Assembly: GCA_036925085.1 (NCBI GenBank)
Contig: JAUPFP010000015.1
Location: 1,201,001-1,265,000, forward strand
Length of the DNA: 64,000 nt
Reading direction: 5' to 3'
Origin: Brachycybe producta
Taxonomy: Eukaryota > Arthropoda > Diplopoda > Playtdesmida > Andrognathidae
How positions within the stretch are numbered: the stretch's first letter is position 1; each line of letters starts with the position of its first letter. Positions 25,827-40,800 of this stretch are shown piece after piece. Made by a program: the position numbers and the translations under genes. A model generated the notes under the pieces. That model did no database searches. It was not told the origin of the DNA and saw nothing but the letters and a program-made list of their open reading frames with translations.

Positions 25827-28800
25827 ATGTGGCGTCCGATCCTCATTCTGCTGCTGATCACAGTGCAGGTCAGTATTAAATGTAGCAATAATGGATTTTT
25901 AAATTTAGAAATTTTGGATAATTATTCTATGATACAAGCTGTCTAATGGGTCAATTGACAGAGGAGCAACTTCTGTTATAAATTAGTTTAATTAGCAGTG
26001 TGTTAAACTCAAGTGATATTTGTTTTAAAAATACCTCTTGAAAACAATAAACAAATTAAAATAACACCTTTTTGTAAAACATCAACATAAAATTCAAAAG
26101 GCAAAAGGCTCCCTTGTAATGCGGCAAACAGGCATTACACACCATCTTTAAAAAAAAAATACTGAACTAAAAAAACAAAATTAGATCATTCAAAATGCAA
26201 CAGGTAAAAAAACACGGAAATATTGTTATATTATTGGGAATAAAATGACACCACACACATAAAAACATGCCATAAACACATTAAAATGACAATCAAAAAT
26301 GAAAATATTTAGATTAAAAAAACTTGTGTTTGTTGTGGTCTGTTTTTTTAAAAAAAATTTCCTTGTTTCAGTTATACAGAAATCAAACTTAGTTCTCAAA
26401 CTTTGATTGTTCTGTTTTCAAGTGCAAAACAAAGAACTTGGATGTGTTTTAGAAACTAGAAGGGTAGCTCGATCACTTAAGGATATTTCCATGTTAATAT
26501 CTTTCAAAATAAGCTTTTTATGTCAGTTTGAAAATGACCAAACTTTAAGCATGGGACGATTAGCAGACGATAATTTTTAATTTTTGTTTATAAAAAGTTC
26601 ATTTTGAAAGATATCAACATGAAAATACCCTTAATTAAGAGTGATCTTTAAAAAATTGAAAGCGGTTTTTTTTTAAAAAAAAACTAGAATAGTAAAAGCA
26701 TAAACTAAAAGTTTTTCACGCTGATATTTTTAATATAAACTTTTTATGCCCTTAATTATAAATTTTTTTTTAAAAAAAATCGCTTTTTCACGTCAAGTTG
26801 ACAAAAAAATGAAATATTCAATTTTTTTTTAAAAAAAAAAGTCATTAAAAGTAATTTTTTTTTAAATATCAACATAAACAAAAACATTCGTTTACTCTTC
26901 TAATTTTAATTTTTTCTTTAAAAAGATAATATATAAAATATAAAAAGCCGAGTTCAGGAAGTTCTAGACCCACTATGAAAAAAAGCCTCTTGGTCAAATT
27001 TAATGATAAAAATAATATTTCTATATAAAAACTTTTTTTTAAAATGACTGCCTTGAGATACAAAAAAATCCTTTTAGAGCATCAAATGTAAAAAAAAAAT
27101 TCACAAGACCGAATCATGACATACATTTCCAAAAATAAAAAGAAATCCTCTCTTCTTCATTATGGTCAATAACCTCCCTCCGTTATTCGTATAGTTTCTT
27201 TTTACAGTTTTATGGTATTTTTTAAGTTTTTAAAAACCACTTTTAATATCTACTAGATACCAAAGTCAATAAATCATAAAAAAGCAAGTATTTTATGTGA
27301 AATGTGGATAACCTGTAATTTATTCATGTTAAAACGCGTATTAACATGAAGATATTACACAGTTAATGATAACATCTTGAACTCTATTACAGGAAGATCA
27401 ACTTCCAAATAAGTTTCGTTCACATTTCTAATTTTCATTTCTACGAAAAATGTTTTTTTTTTTTAGAAATACGACAAACAATAATTAAATGCACATTTTA
27501 AAACTCCTTTTAAGTTTCAAAACTGTAATAAGAATTTTGTATTTTTTTTTTCAGTTTAAACTTATGTTTGGAGTTGAATAACTTTTACTGAACTCTATAA
27601 GAGAAATATTTGCAATTTAGTATTGAAATGTTTATTTTATTTAAATATATTTTCGAATTACACTACATTGTAATTTATAAAACGTATCTTTATTTACAAA
27701 ATGTATTTAATTATAACAAACAGCAGACGCCATAGTGACCGAGTGGTCGTCGTGGGGGTCCCGGGTTCGAATCCAGGTTGGAGCATGGTTGTTGTGTTTT
27801 TCTTTAAAAAATTTCTCTGGCTCTACGGAGTTGACGTCAGGCGGGGCAGCCGGGCATAAATGAAGGATTTAATTATTAGAAATGTTGTGTATTTTACTAT
27901 TTATACTTTCAAATAAGTTTGAATTTTAAAATATTTAACATAACCTAATATCAGCAATAGACCGAACCACAATACGCTTTTTACAATTGAAACGTACTAC
28001 AGTAGTTAGAAAAGGACGTTTTCTAGTCACTAACTAGATGGCAGTTTAAGAATTCTCTCTTTTTTATCGGATGAAACATAATTATGGTTTCTCTCATTAA
28101 ATCAATAAAATTTATTGTGAATAATTATATTTCAAAAACATTTAAAATAAAATGGCAAAAATTATGCATTTTGAATACTTCAAGAATAGCTTGAAAGTGT
28201 TTTAGAAACTAGAAGAGTAACTGAATCATGTAAAAAATATTCTCATTTGGATATCTTTTTTTTAAATAAACTTTATAAAGTACAGTTTTAAATTAACTAC
28301 ATTTTTAAGTTTTTAAAAATTATCACTGCAATATTTTAACACAACTTGATGTGAAAAATAAAATTCGAAAATCTAAAATTGCCATAAAAAGTTTATTTTT
28401 TTAAAAAAATGTAAACTATAAATTCCCCCTTAAAAATTCTTCAAATTACAAACACATATTCGGTAATGTTCATTTCCAAAAACACAGGAAATATAAAAAA
28501 AAACCTGCAGTAAATTACAACAACAAAAATGAATTTTTATGGAAATTTGGCAAAAAAAAAATTCTTTCTACTAGTTTAGATAAGTGTTGGTCACCTATAG
28601 CCCCCATTTCAAATAACCTTTAACCCAAAAATGAAAGCATCCAACTATCTCTCTCTCTTAAATACTAGAAACCCATAAACTTCAATAATGTGCAGACATA
28701 TCACACTGGAGGCCATCCAATCTTTTTTGATGCGGAACTTTCCTTGGCCTAAATAAAAAAAACTTAGCCGAAAAAATATAGCCACGAAAAAACGTGTATT

Positions 28801-31800
28801 GGTTTCTAAGAAGAAAGACCATTTAACATTAATTATTGGCCTAAAAGTCCACAAAAAAAAACACATACAGTAAAATGAGGATGACACCAAAGACAAGTGA
28901 TAGAAAAATCCCATTGACACTCCTTTTTAAGGAGAAAATTACAACATTTTAAATTTTTTTAATGGAGAAAAAAGTCAAAACAGGTCCTAAAAATAATATA
29001 AGGGTGGGTGGAAACAAAAAAAAAATAAAGAGGTGACCAAAATGAGGACTTTTTAAAAGTAAAAACTAAAAAAGATTTTTTTTATAAAAAAAAGTACATC
29101 GTGACTTGGTTTTTACAGATTTTTTTAGGGTCAAAGGGGTTATGTGCCAACCATTGAATACTAATGGTTTCTTCAAGAGTCATTTGTTCACAATCAATCC
29201 TATGTATTTTTAGAGGGTGGTGGTGAAGGGTGGGTGGGTTTAATAAGGTGGAAGGTGAATTTTATTTCAATACAAAAGGATTTCACTAGAAGGCTTTAAA
29301 AAACGACTAGCAATTATAAAATAGTATTTGTAAGTGATATATTGTCTATGAATTTTCAACCTATTTGAAAATCGCATAAAGAAAAAAAGGAAAGTGGACA
29401 AAAGACAGAATGAGGTCTTTAAAGAGTTATAGAAAGTGTTTTTTTTTAAATACAGTACTTAAAATGTGGGACACAATTTATGTTTTTCAACAAACTATTT
29501 TGCTTGCTCATTTTGTTGTAATCAAATAAGAATAGTTATAAATTAAGATTGTTTTGTCTTGGTTTTATTTGCTAATTTTATCTCACGTCAAAAACTAACT
29601 GACAAAAAGTGACTTCTAAGAACCCTGTGGCCTCAGTACAGAAAAAAATTATAAAAGTATGACAATCATATCTTATGGAGTCACTACTTATGATCTGTCA
29701 TTTTATGAAGTATTCTGCTGCATACTAGTCGATGGCATAAGATACATACTGTTTATGACAGTATTTGTAATATGTATGTTCTTTAAAACTGAATATCTCA
29801 AAAACATTATAAAAGTTACACATTTAAAACATACTAACAGCATATCAAAATAGTTATAAAAATAGACTAAATTGGCATTTACTTAAACAGTTCTTGTATT
29901 TTTAATCGTTGTCTCAAACAATCAAATGGAGTTTTAAATATCTTGCATTTATTATGATTTATAATTTCTAAAATATTTAATTTTAAACGATTTAGCTGCG
30001 CCACTCTTGTTGGTTCTGTAACATACTATAACTTACAACCGGATCAAAATGTAAAGAAAGTCTGTTCTAATATATTTAAATATAAAATGAAATATGAATT
30101 CTATTGAATTATCTTTAACAAATTTAATAATTAGTAAGCAGAAATGTCTTGCAAGCTAAAAATAACTAATAACTATTCAAACAAAATATATATTTAAATT
30201 TTAAGTTTCTTTAAAGAACTTCCACATTTGTTGGTCTATTTTGATAATTGTACATATAGTACTTGTGAAACCGTTTTGTATGACTATAATTGCAGAAAAA
30301 GTAATTTATTAATTACTTTTAAATACTAATAATTGTATGTAACTGGATCAGTGAAGTCATTTGTGCTGCACTTTTATTTCTATCTCAAAAGAAAATGAAT
30401 TCATAATTATCAACTCTCCATATAAAAGTATTTGTAAAATTATATTATAATAACGTGTTAACATTTTCAGATGATGAGTAGAGGGTTACCACCAAAAAAC
30501 CTGTCTTCAATAATTATTAATTACAACAACAACAAAAAAAACCGCCTAATTTAATGGTACTAATAAATAGGCTACTTGCTGTTTATTTTTTTCTGACTTC
30601 ACTGAATTACTATATATTTATTGTATAGACTTACAGCTAAGAAGCACGCAAACTTTCACAACATTACCCTTTATTATTAATCAAGATGCGTTATGTATGT
30701 GTGTGAACACAAATAACAAAACTACAAACAATTGGGGTCAGGTTAAATCTGAAAATAAAAATCTACAACCCCAGGTACATTTATTTATTTCTATATGTTG
30801 TTAGAGAATTTTTTTTTAATCTAAACAAATTTGTCTTATACTGTATAACTTATGTATGTCTTATATATTATATTGTCTGTGATGTATAATACTTTGTATA
30901 TGCAGTCAGCTAGTAGTTAGTATAGTAGCTTGCTGTGATTTCGGGTCATTGAACCTTATTATAATAAAGTACTTTCTACTCCTGTAGGAAGAAGCATAAA
31001 ATAAATTTAAGGTGGGTCATCAACTGTGTCTCATCATGTAAATCTGCTAACACAGTTCAGACAAGATATTTTCAAAATTGACGTCCCATTTTTTTATGTG
31101 AATATAAACAAAATCAAATTTTGTTATAGACTAGAATTTCTAAAATGAATTTTACTAAAATGTCTTTTCATGACAACTTTGAAAAAAATAATCCTAAAAA
31201 ACACTATATTATTTAATTACTTTTTTAATTTTAAAAAAAAAAAGTTATTTTCAAAAATGCTTTTAGCACTTTAAAACTAAAATGAAAGTTTTTTATTTGT
31301 TCTAAAAAAAAATTGCTGCTTCTAAAAAAGTTTCTATATATTTTTCGACTCCCAGAAGTTAGTATGGGGCTACTTTAGATGGCAATGTGCAAATTATTCC
31401 GCAAGCAGCCATGGACGAGAAGTGTTCATGGGCAGCATACAAAAATGTATTATCAAAACCAAAAAAAATATACCAAACTCAAATTGTCCACCAACTCAAT
31501 TTGAATTAATAATTTTATGTAGGACCATTTAAAACAATATAGAACTAAACAAAGGCATCACAATAACCTCAAATGTCAAAAATGCATAGAATAGAATCTG
31601 TTTCTCAGAAAACTGAACTTCCTTATTGGAAAGAAAACGCAGTTGAGTGTTTGTTATACAAGAGTTTTTACAATGAAAGGAGTGAGCAGTTAACCTACAA
31701 CCCGTTGCACAGTATTTCACCTGTGTATAATATCAACAGGTGTTCCTTAAACACCAAAAAAAAAATACACATACTGTACAAGAAAGAGTACATACTTATG

Positions 31801-34800
31801 AGCAATATAAATCAGGTCTTTGTGTCAGTCAGGCACAGGGGCAATAACTTCTGATAATTCAAACTGTACACACAAATAGTAGCTTCAAGAAGACGCGAAT
31901 TTTTGTTTTTCCTTCAAGTTTTTTTTTAAACAATTTTATTACATGCCGTGCCATACGCAAACAAGCTTCAAATTGAAAAATCATACACTTTATACGATAA
32001 GTGCATTATGTATTTTAATCAGGATATTTTAATTAAAAAAACATTCAAGCTTAATATATTATAGGGCCTTATAGGAAAGACTTGCTTGAATGTAAAAACA
32101 TATTTAAATACTTCTGCAGTTAGTTATATCTGAAATACAACATCCAAATATTTAAAAGTTTAAACGTTACAACGTTATCAGTATAAATCCAAGATTTTGT
32201 GCCCATTTTAGTTCATTCTCGAATCCTTATTAAATTAGAAAATATGAAGAAGTCAGTAAATGTTTAGAAATGTTGAAAGTATTTGAATCTATTTTTTTTA
32301 AATCGAAGATTAGAAAAATTTGTTTGAATACTTATCAATACTTTTCAAGAATTCTCATTTTTTGAACAATTTTCACATTTTTTACTTTGAACGTTTTAGG
32401 CAAATCTTACACTTTTTAATCAACTCTTCAAATTCTGCATATGTACATTGTGAATAGGTGTCATAAGGGCTACCTTTACACTATCAAGTAAAGCAAAAGC
32501 ATTGCAAGTGCACTTTCTTCTGCACATGTGCACAATTCAGCAACCAAAGTAGATTTCTGCTGTTTTACATCATAGTGTGAACTATTCCATAAACTGTGAC
32601 AGTCATTACACGTTACAACGTTGCAAACACCTATGTAGCATATTGTGGCATGTACTCGTGTACAAACTTAAAAATCTAAAAAAAAAATTTCACTCAATTT
32701 CTTTAGTTGACTGCAGCTCAACAACTATGCACTGGTTGCAGTGGAAATGGACCAAGTCATCAAGGACTTTTACCGCCACAGCTCCCACCAGGAGCATTGC
32801 ACATGCCATTTCTGACTGGTCTCAATGTCAGTTGCCAACATAGTGGCATGACAGTTCACTTGGATTTTGACAAACCATTCAATGGCATTGTATACTCCAA
32901 AGGACATTATGATAATCCTCAATGCAGGTGATTAAAAGATTTAAAATCATTGTAAAAAATATGAACTATTTCACGTGATTTCTAAAAAAAATAATTTGAA
33001 ACTAACTGAGCTAATTCATCAAATATTATGACATTGTAGATATGTTCAGGAAAACAGCGGCAAGCAATCTTATACATTCGTTATTCAGAATGGAGCATGT
33101 GGCACTGTCTCGGAAACAGACCTTGTTGATCCCAGCCAGATGGCCAACTTAGAAAACGTTCTGGTTATTCAGAATGATGTGCAATACCAAGAGATATGGG
33201 ATATATCAAGAAAAATAAGCTGTGTATGGTCAGACACTATAGAAAAGCTTGTCGTATTTCGACCGTTTGTTGTTGACATGTTGGATGTCATTAGTGTACC
33301 ATTTCACAACAACAAAGTGGAATGTTGGATGGACATTCAAAGAGGAACCTTTCCACATTCAACAGCAGTCGATAGCATAGTTAAAATAGGAGAACCTCTA
33401 ACCATTCTCATTTATGTGAAGGATGATCAGAAAGCATTTGACATTCGCGTTAAAGATTGCTTTGCATACGATGGTCCGGATTACAATGGTCCTGATACTT
33501 TCAAATTACAACTAACAGATAAAGAAGGTTGTCCTCGAAAATTAAAATTAATCGACTACTGGAAAAGAACCTATCAAACAGGAAATACAGGAGCAAGCAT
33601 TATTGCATTTAATAACTTCACAGCATTTAAATTTCCAGACAGAATGCATGTCTACGTAACGTGCAACATTGAAATATGTGCTGGTCGCTGTGCTAATAGG
33701 TGCAAAGGAGAACCACTTGAGCCTGTAACACTTACTGGTGTGCCTACGGCCACACCTCCAACTACATACAGACCACAGCCACCAGTAACTTTACCAACAT
33801 TAAGACCAGTACCACTACAACCCGTAATTCCAAGTGTGGATAGAACTAGACCACCATTTCACGTCATACCTTCACTTCAACCAATAACTAGTGGTGTGGA
33901 TATAACTAGACCACCGTTTCACGTCATACATTCGCCTCAACCAGAAGTAACATTACCACCACAAACATTACTGCCAGAATTCGCGAGACGACTACCATCT
34001 CAGGGAGTAAACTTAAACCTCGGACAACTAGAACCAGCAATCCCACGACAACCACAAATTCCATATTACGAAAGTATACCACCTTGTTCATGCCCTCCTC
34101 CACCACCGTTTACAACAACCACAACAACTCCACGACCATGCCCTTGTCCAACATACCCTACGCCGCCACCACCTCCTACATACCCACCAACAAGACCACC
34201 TACGAGGCCACCATTGCCTCCACCAACAAGACCACCGCCACCCCCACCAACTAGACCACCGCCACCTCAACCGACTAGACCACCGCCTCCTCCACCAACT
34301 AGACCACCGCCACCTCCACCAACACGACCACCTCCACCTCCAACTAGACCACCCCCACCCCCACCAACGCTACCACCACCACCTCCACCAACTAGGCCCC
34401 CTCCACCACCACCAACATACCCACCACCCCCTCCGCCCACGCGTCCACCAGTACCTCCTCCAACTAGACCCCCACCGCCACCTCCAACATGGCCTCCTCC
34501 ACCGCCACCACCAACTAGACCTCCACCACCACCACAAACTAGACCTCCACCACCACCACCAACTAGGCCCCCTCCACCACCACCAACATACCCACCACCC
34601 CCACCGCCCACGCGTCCACCAGTACCTCCTCCAACAAGACCACCATACCCTCCACCCACACGACCACCGCCACCACCGACAGTTCCCGAAATAACTCCCT
34701 GCACTTGCCCTCCCCCACCCCCACTCACTACAACCACAACAACACCAAAACCATGCCCTTGCCCTACTTACCCACCTCCAACAAGACCCCCACCACCTCC

Positions 34801-37800
34801 ACCAACGAGACCCCCTCCACCGCCTCCAACTAGGCCACCTCCACCACCACCAACATTACCACCATTACCCCCACCAACTAGACCACCACCACCCCCACCA
34901 ACTAGACCACCACCACCCCCACCAACTAGGCCCCCGCCACCCCCACCGACTAGACCCCCGCCACCTCCTCCAACTAGACCACCACCACCAACTAGACCTC
35001 CACCCCCACCCCCAACAAGACCTCCACCACCGCCACCAACTAGGCCCCCTCCACCGCCACCAACATACCCACCACCCCCTCCGCCCACGCGTCCACCAGT
35101 ACCTCCTCCAACAAGACCACCATACCCTCCACCCACACGACCACCGCCACCACCGACAGTTCCCGAAATAACTCCATGTACTTGCCCTCCCCCACCCCCA
35201 TTTACTACAACCACAACAACACCAAGACCATGCCCTTGCCCTACTTACCCACCTCCAACAAGACCCCCACCACCTCCACCAACGAGACCCCCTCCACCGC
35301 CTCCAACTATGCCACCTCCACCACCACCAACATTACCGCCATTACCTCCACCAACTAGACCACCACCACCCCCACCAACTAGGCCCCCACCACCTCCTCC
35401 AACTAGACCCCCACCGCCACCTCCAACCTGGCCTCCTCCACCACCACCACCAACTAGACCTCCACCCCCACCCCCAACAAGACCTCCACCACCACCACCA
35501 ACTAGGCCCCCTCCACCGCCACCAACATTCCCACCACCCCCTCCGCCCACGCGTCCACCAGTACCTCCTCCAACAAGACCACCATACCCTCCACCCACAC
35601 GACCACCGCCACCACCGACAGTTCCCGAAATAACTCCATGCACTTGCCCTCCCCCACCCCCATTCACTACAACCACAACAACACCAAGACCATGCCCTTG
35701 CCCTACTTACCCACCTCCAACAAGACCCCCACCACCTCCACCAACGAGACCCCCTCCACCGCCTCCAACTAGGCCACCTCCACCACCACCAACATTACCG
35801 CCATTACCCCCACCGACTAGGCCCCCACCACCCCCACCAACTAGGCCCCCACCACCACCTCCAACTAGACCCCCACCACCTCCTCCAACTAGACCCCCAC
35901 CCCCACCTCCAACATGGCCTCCTCCACCACCACCACCAACTAGACCTCCACCCCCACCCCCAACAAGACCTCCGCCACCACCACCAACTAGGCCCCCTCC
36001 ACCGCCACCAACATTCCCACCACCCCCTCCGCCCACGCGTCCGCCAGTACCTCCTCCAACAAGACCACCATACCCTCCACCCACACGACCACCACCACCA
36101 CCGACAGTTCCCGAAATAACTCCATGCACTTGCCCTCCCCCACCCCCATTCACTACAACCACAACAACACCAAGACCATGCCCTTGCCCTACTTACCCAC
36201 CTCCAACAAGACCCCCACCACCTCCACCAACGAGACCCCCTCCACCGCCTCCAACTAGGCCACCTCCACCACCACCAACATTACCGCCATTACCTCCACC
36301 AACTAGACCACCACCACCCCCACCGACTAGGCCCCCACCACCTCCTCCAACTAGACCCCCACCGCCACCTCCAACATGGCCTCCTCCACCACCACCACCA
36401 ACTAGACCTCCACCCCCACCCCCAACAAGACCTCCACCACCACCACCAACATACCCACCACCCCCTCCGCCCACGCGTCCACCAGTACCTCCTCCAACAA
36501 GACCGCCATACCCTCCACCCACACGACCACCGCCACCACCGACAGTTCCCGAAATAACTCCATGCACTTGCCCTCCACCACCCCCATTCACTACAACCAC
36601 AACAACACCAAGACCATGCCCTTGCCCTACTTACCCACCTCCAACAAGACCCCCACCACCTCCACCAACGAGACCCCCTCCACCGCCTCCAACTAGGCCA
36701 CCTCCACCACCTCCAACTAGACCCCCACCGCCACCTCCAACATGGCCTCCTCCACCACCACCACCAACTAGACCTCCACCCCCACCCCCAACAAGACCTC
36801 CACCACCACCACCAACTAGGCCCCCTCCACCGCCACCAACATTCCCACCACCCCCTCCGCCCACGCGTCCACCAGTACCTCCTCCAACAAGACCACCATA
36901 CCCTCCACCCACACGACCACCGCCACCACCGACAGTTCCCGAAATAACTCCATGCACTTGCCCTCCCCCACCCCCATTCACTACAACCACAACAACACCA
37001 AGACCATGCCCTTGTCCTACTTACCCACCTCCAACAAGACCCCCACCACCTCCACCAACAAGACCCCCTCCACCGCCTCCAACTAGGCCACCTCCACCAC
37101 CACCAACATTACCGCCATTACCCCCACCACCCCCACCAACTAGGCCCCCGCCACCCCCACCAACTAGGCCCCCACCACCACCTCCAACTAGACCCCCACC
37201 GCCTCCTCCAACTAGACCCCCACCGCCACCTCCAACATGGCCTCCTCCACCACCACCACCAACTAGACCTCCACCCCCACCCCCAACAAGACCTCCACCA
37301 CCACCACCAACTAGGCCCCCTCCACCGCCACCAACATTCCCACCACCCCCTCCGCCCACACGTCCACCAGTACCTCCTCCAACAAGACCACCATACCCTC
37401 CACCCACACGACCACCGCCACCACCGACAGTTCCCGAAATAACTCCATGCACTTGCCCTCCACCACCCCCCTTCACTACAACCACAACAACACCAAGACC
37501 ATGTCCTTGTCCTACTTACCCACCTCCAACATGGCCCCCGCCACCTCCACCAACGAGACCCCCTCCACCGCCTCCAACTAGGCCACCTCCACCACCACCA
37601 ACATTACCGCCATTACCCCCACCAACTAGGCCCCCACCACCACCTCCAACTAGACCCCCACCGCCACCTCCAACATGGCCTCCTCCACCACCACCAACTA
37701 GACCTCCACCCCCACCCCCAACAAGACCTCCACCACCACCACCAACTAGGCCCCCTCCACCGCCACCAACATTCCCACCACCCCCTCCGCCCACGCGTCC

Positions 37801-40800
37801 ACCAGTACCTCCTCCAACAAGACCACCATACCCTCCACCCACACGACCACCGCCACCACCGACAGTTCCCGAAATAACTCCATGCACTTGCCCTCCCCCA
37901 CCCCCCATTCACTACAACCACAACAACACCAAGACCATGCCCTTGTCCTACTTACCCACCTCCAACAAGACCCCCACCACCTCCACCAACGAGACCCCCT
38001 CCACCGCCTCCAACTAGGCCACCTCCACCACCACCAACATTACCGCCATTACCCCCCACCAACTAGACCACCACCACCCCCACCAACTAGGCCCCCGCCA
38101 CCCCCACCAACTAGGCCCCCACCACCACCTCCAACTAGACCCCCACCACCTCCTCCAACTAGACCCCCACCGCCACCTCCAACATGGCCTCCTCCACCAC
38201 CACCACCAACTAGACCTCCACCCCCACCCCCAACAAGACCTCCACCACCACCACCAACTAGGCCCCCTCCACCGCCACCAACATTCCCACCACCCCCTCC
38301 GCCCACGCGTCCACCAGTACCTCCTCCAACAAGACCACCATACCCTCCACCCACACGACCACCGCCACCACCGACAGTTCCCGAAATAACTCCATGCACT
38401 TGCCCTCCCCCACCCCCATTCACTACAACCACAACAACACCAAGACCATGCCCTTGCCCTACTTACCCACCTCCAACAAGACCCCCACCACCTCCACCAA
38501 CGAGACCCCCCTCCACCGCCTCCAACTAGGCCACCTCCACCACCTCCAACTAGACCCCCACCGCCACCTCCAACATGGCCTCCTCCACCACCACCACCAA
38601 CTAGACCTCCACCCCCACCCCCAACAAGACCTCCACCACCACCACCAACTAGGCCCCCTCCACCGCCACCAACATACCCACCACCCCCTCCGCCCACGCG
38701 TCCACCAGTACCTCCTCCAACAAGACCACCATACCCTCCACCCACACGACCACCGCCACCACCGACAGTTCCCGAAATAACTCCATGCACTTGCCCTCCC
38801 CCACCCCCATTCACTACAACCACAACAACACCAAGACCATGCCCTTGTCCTACTTACCCACCTCCAACATGGCCCCCACCACCTCCAACTAGGCCCACCT
38901 CCACCACCACCAACATTACCACCATTACCCCCACCAACTAGACCACCACCACCCCCCACCAACTAGGCCCCCGCCACCCCCACCAACTAGGCCCCCACCA
39001 CCACCTCCAACTAGACCCCCACCACCTCCTCCAACTAGACCCCCACCGCCACCTCCAACATGGCCTCCTCCACCACCACCACCAACTAGACCTCCACTGC
39101 CACCCCCTACTAGGCCTCCTCCACCTCCACCTACACTTCCACCGTGGTCACCTCCAACTAGGCCACCAACTCAACCTTACACCCCCCACACAACACACAC
39201 TCCACTATGTCCATGCATTACAACTCCATATCCATTAACACCAAGACCACCACCGCCCCCACCCCCCACCAACAAGACCACCACCTCCACCTCCAACTAG
39301 ACCCCCACCACCGCCACCAACAAGACCACCTACTAGACCCCCACCACCACCTCCAACAAGGCCTCCTACTCCACCACCAACCAGACCCCCACCACCACCT
39401 CCAACAAGGCCCCCTACTCCACCACCAACAAGACCACCACCACCACCTCCAACAAGGCCTCCTACTCCACCACCAACCAGACCCCCACCACCACCTCCAA
39501 CAAGGCCCCCTACTCCACCCCCAACTAGACCACCACCACCACCACCACCGCCAACAAGGCCTCCTACTCCACCACCAACCAGACCCCCACCACCGCCACC
39601 AACAAGGCCCCCTACTCCACCCCCAACTAGACCACCACCACCACCGCCAACAAGGCCTCCTACTCCACCACCAACCAGACCCCCACCACCGCCTCCAACA
39701 AGGCCCCCTACTCCACCACCAACTAGACCCCCACCACCACCTCCAACAAGGCCCCCTACTCCACCCCCAACTATACCACTTATAACACCATGTTCATGTC
39801 CCCCTCCACCACCATTCACTACTACAACTACACAACCATGTCCTTGTCTTACATATACGCCACCACCACCCCCAACAAGACCTCCTCCACCCCCACCAAC
39901 TAGACCACCACCGCCGCCGCCGACAAGGCCCCCAACTCCACCACCGACTAGACCTCCTCCGCCACCTCCAACAAGGCCACCACCACCACCGCCAACAAGG
40001 CCTCCTACTCCACCACCAACTAGACCTCCACCACCACCACCGACAAGGCCCCCAACTCCACCACCGACAAGGCCCCCAACTCCACCACCGACTAGACCTC
40101 CACCACCACCGCCAACAAGGCCCCCAACTCCACCACCGACTAGACCTCCACCACCACCGCCGACAAGGCCCCCAACTCCACCACCTACTAGACCTCCACC
40201 ACCACCGCCGACAAGGCCCCCAACTCCACCACCTACTAGACCTCCACCACCACCGCCGACAAGGCCCCCAACTCCACCACCTACTAGACCTCCACCACCA
40301 CCGCCAACAAGGCCCCCAACTCCACCACCGACTAGACCTCCACCACCACCGCCGACAAGGCCCCCAACTCCACCACCTACTAGACCTCCACCACCACCGC
40401 CAACAAGGCCGCCAACTCCACCACCTACAAGACCGCCTCCACCACCGCCAACAAGGCCCCCAACTCCACCACCGACAAGACCTCCTCCACCACCTCCAAC
40501 AAGACCCCCACCCCCACCACCGACTAGACCCCCGACAAGACCACCACCACCACCAGTGACATCTCTATGTCCATGCCTAATTACAACAACTACAACAACA
40601 ACCGTAGCTCCGCCTTTGATTTGTCCATGTGTAACAGCAACTGCTCAACCATATCAACCAACTGAAACAATATACCCTCAACCACCGTACAGAACACCAT
40701 CGCCTCCAACAATCAGAACACCATCTCGGTACCATGTTCTTCCCGATGTGGATACAACGCCCACTACACCGAGAATACCGGTACAACAAACAGTGGATGA

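Larger units (their letters stand above)
25869..32706 (+). other. Intron 1 of the ZP gene (6.8 kb)
   Basis: Bounded by CAG|GTCAGT and TTTCTTTAG. It holds foldback copies at 26.4 and 28.2 kb and the SINE at 27.7 kb. The rest is AT-rich with no gene supported on either strand. Confidence 0.85.

Noticed and set aside
31573-31854. 93-codon plus frame starting with ATG in the ZP intron
   Set aside because: No splice context, low-complexity end and no recognisable motif. It lies inside a well-supported intron on the same strand.
34267-38823. Long glycine-rich frames on the minus strand
   Set aside because: They are the antisense of CCN-rich proline codons (GGN), lack a signal peptide or promoter, and mirror the ZP repeat exactly.
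39207-39785. Histidine/leucine/proline-rich plus frame
   Set aside because: It is an alternative frame through the same proline repeat (CCACCA read as CACCAC), not a separate gene.
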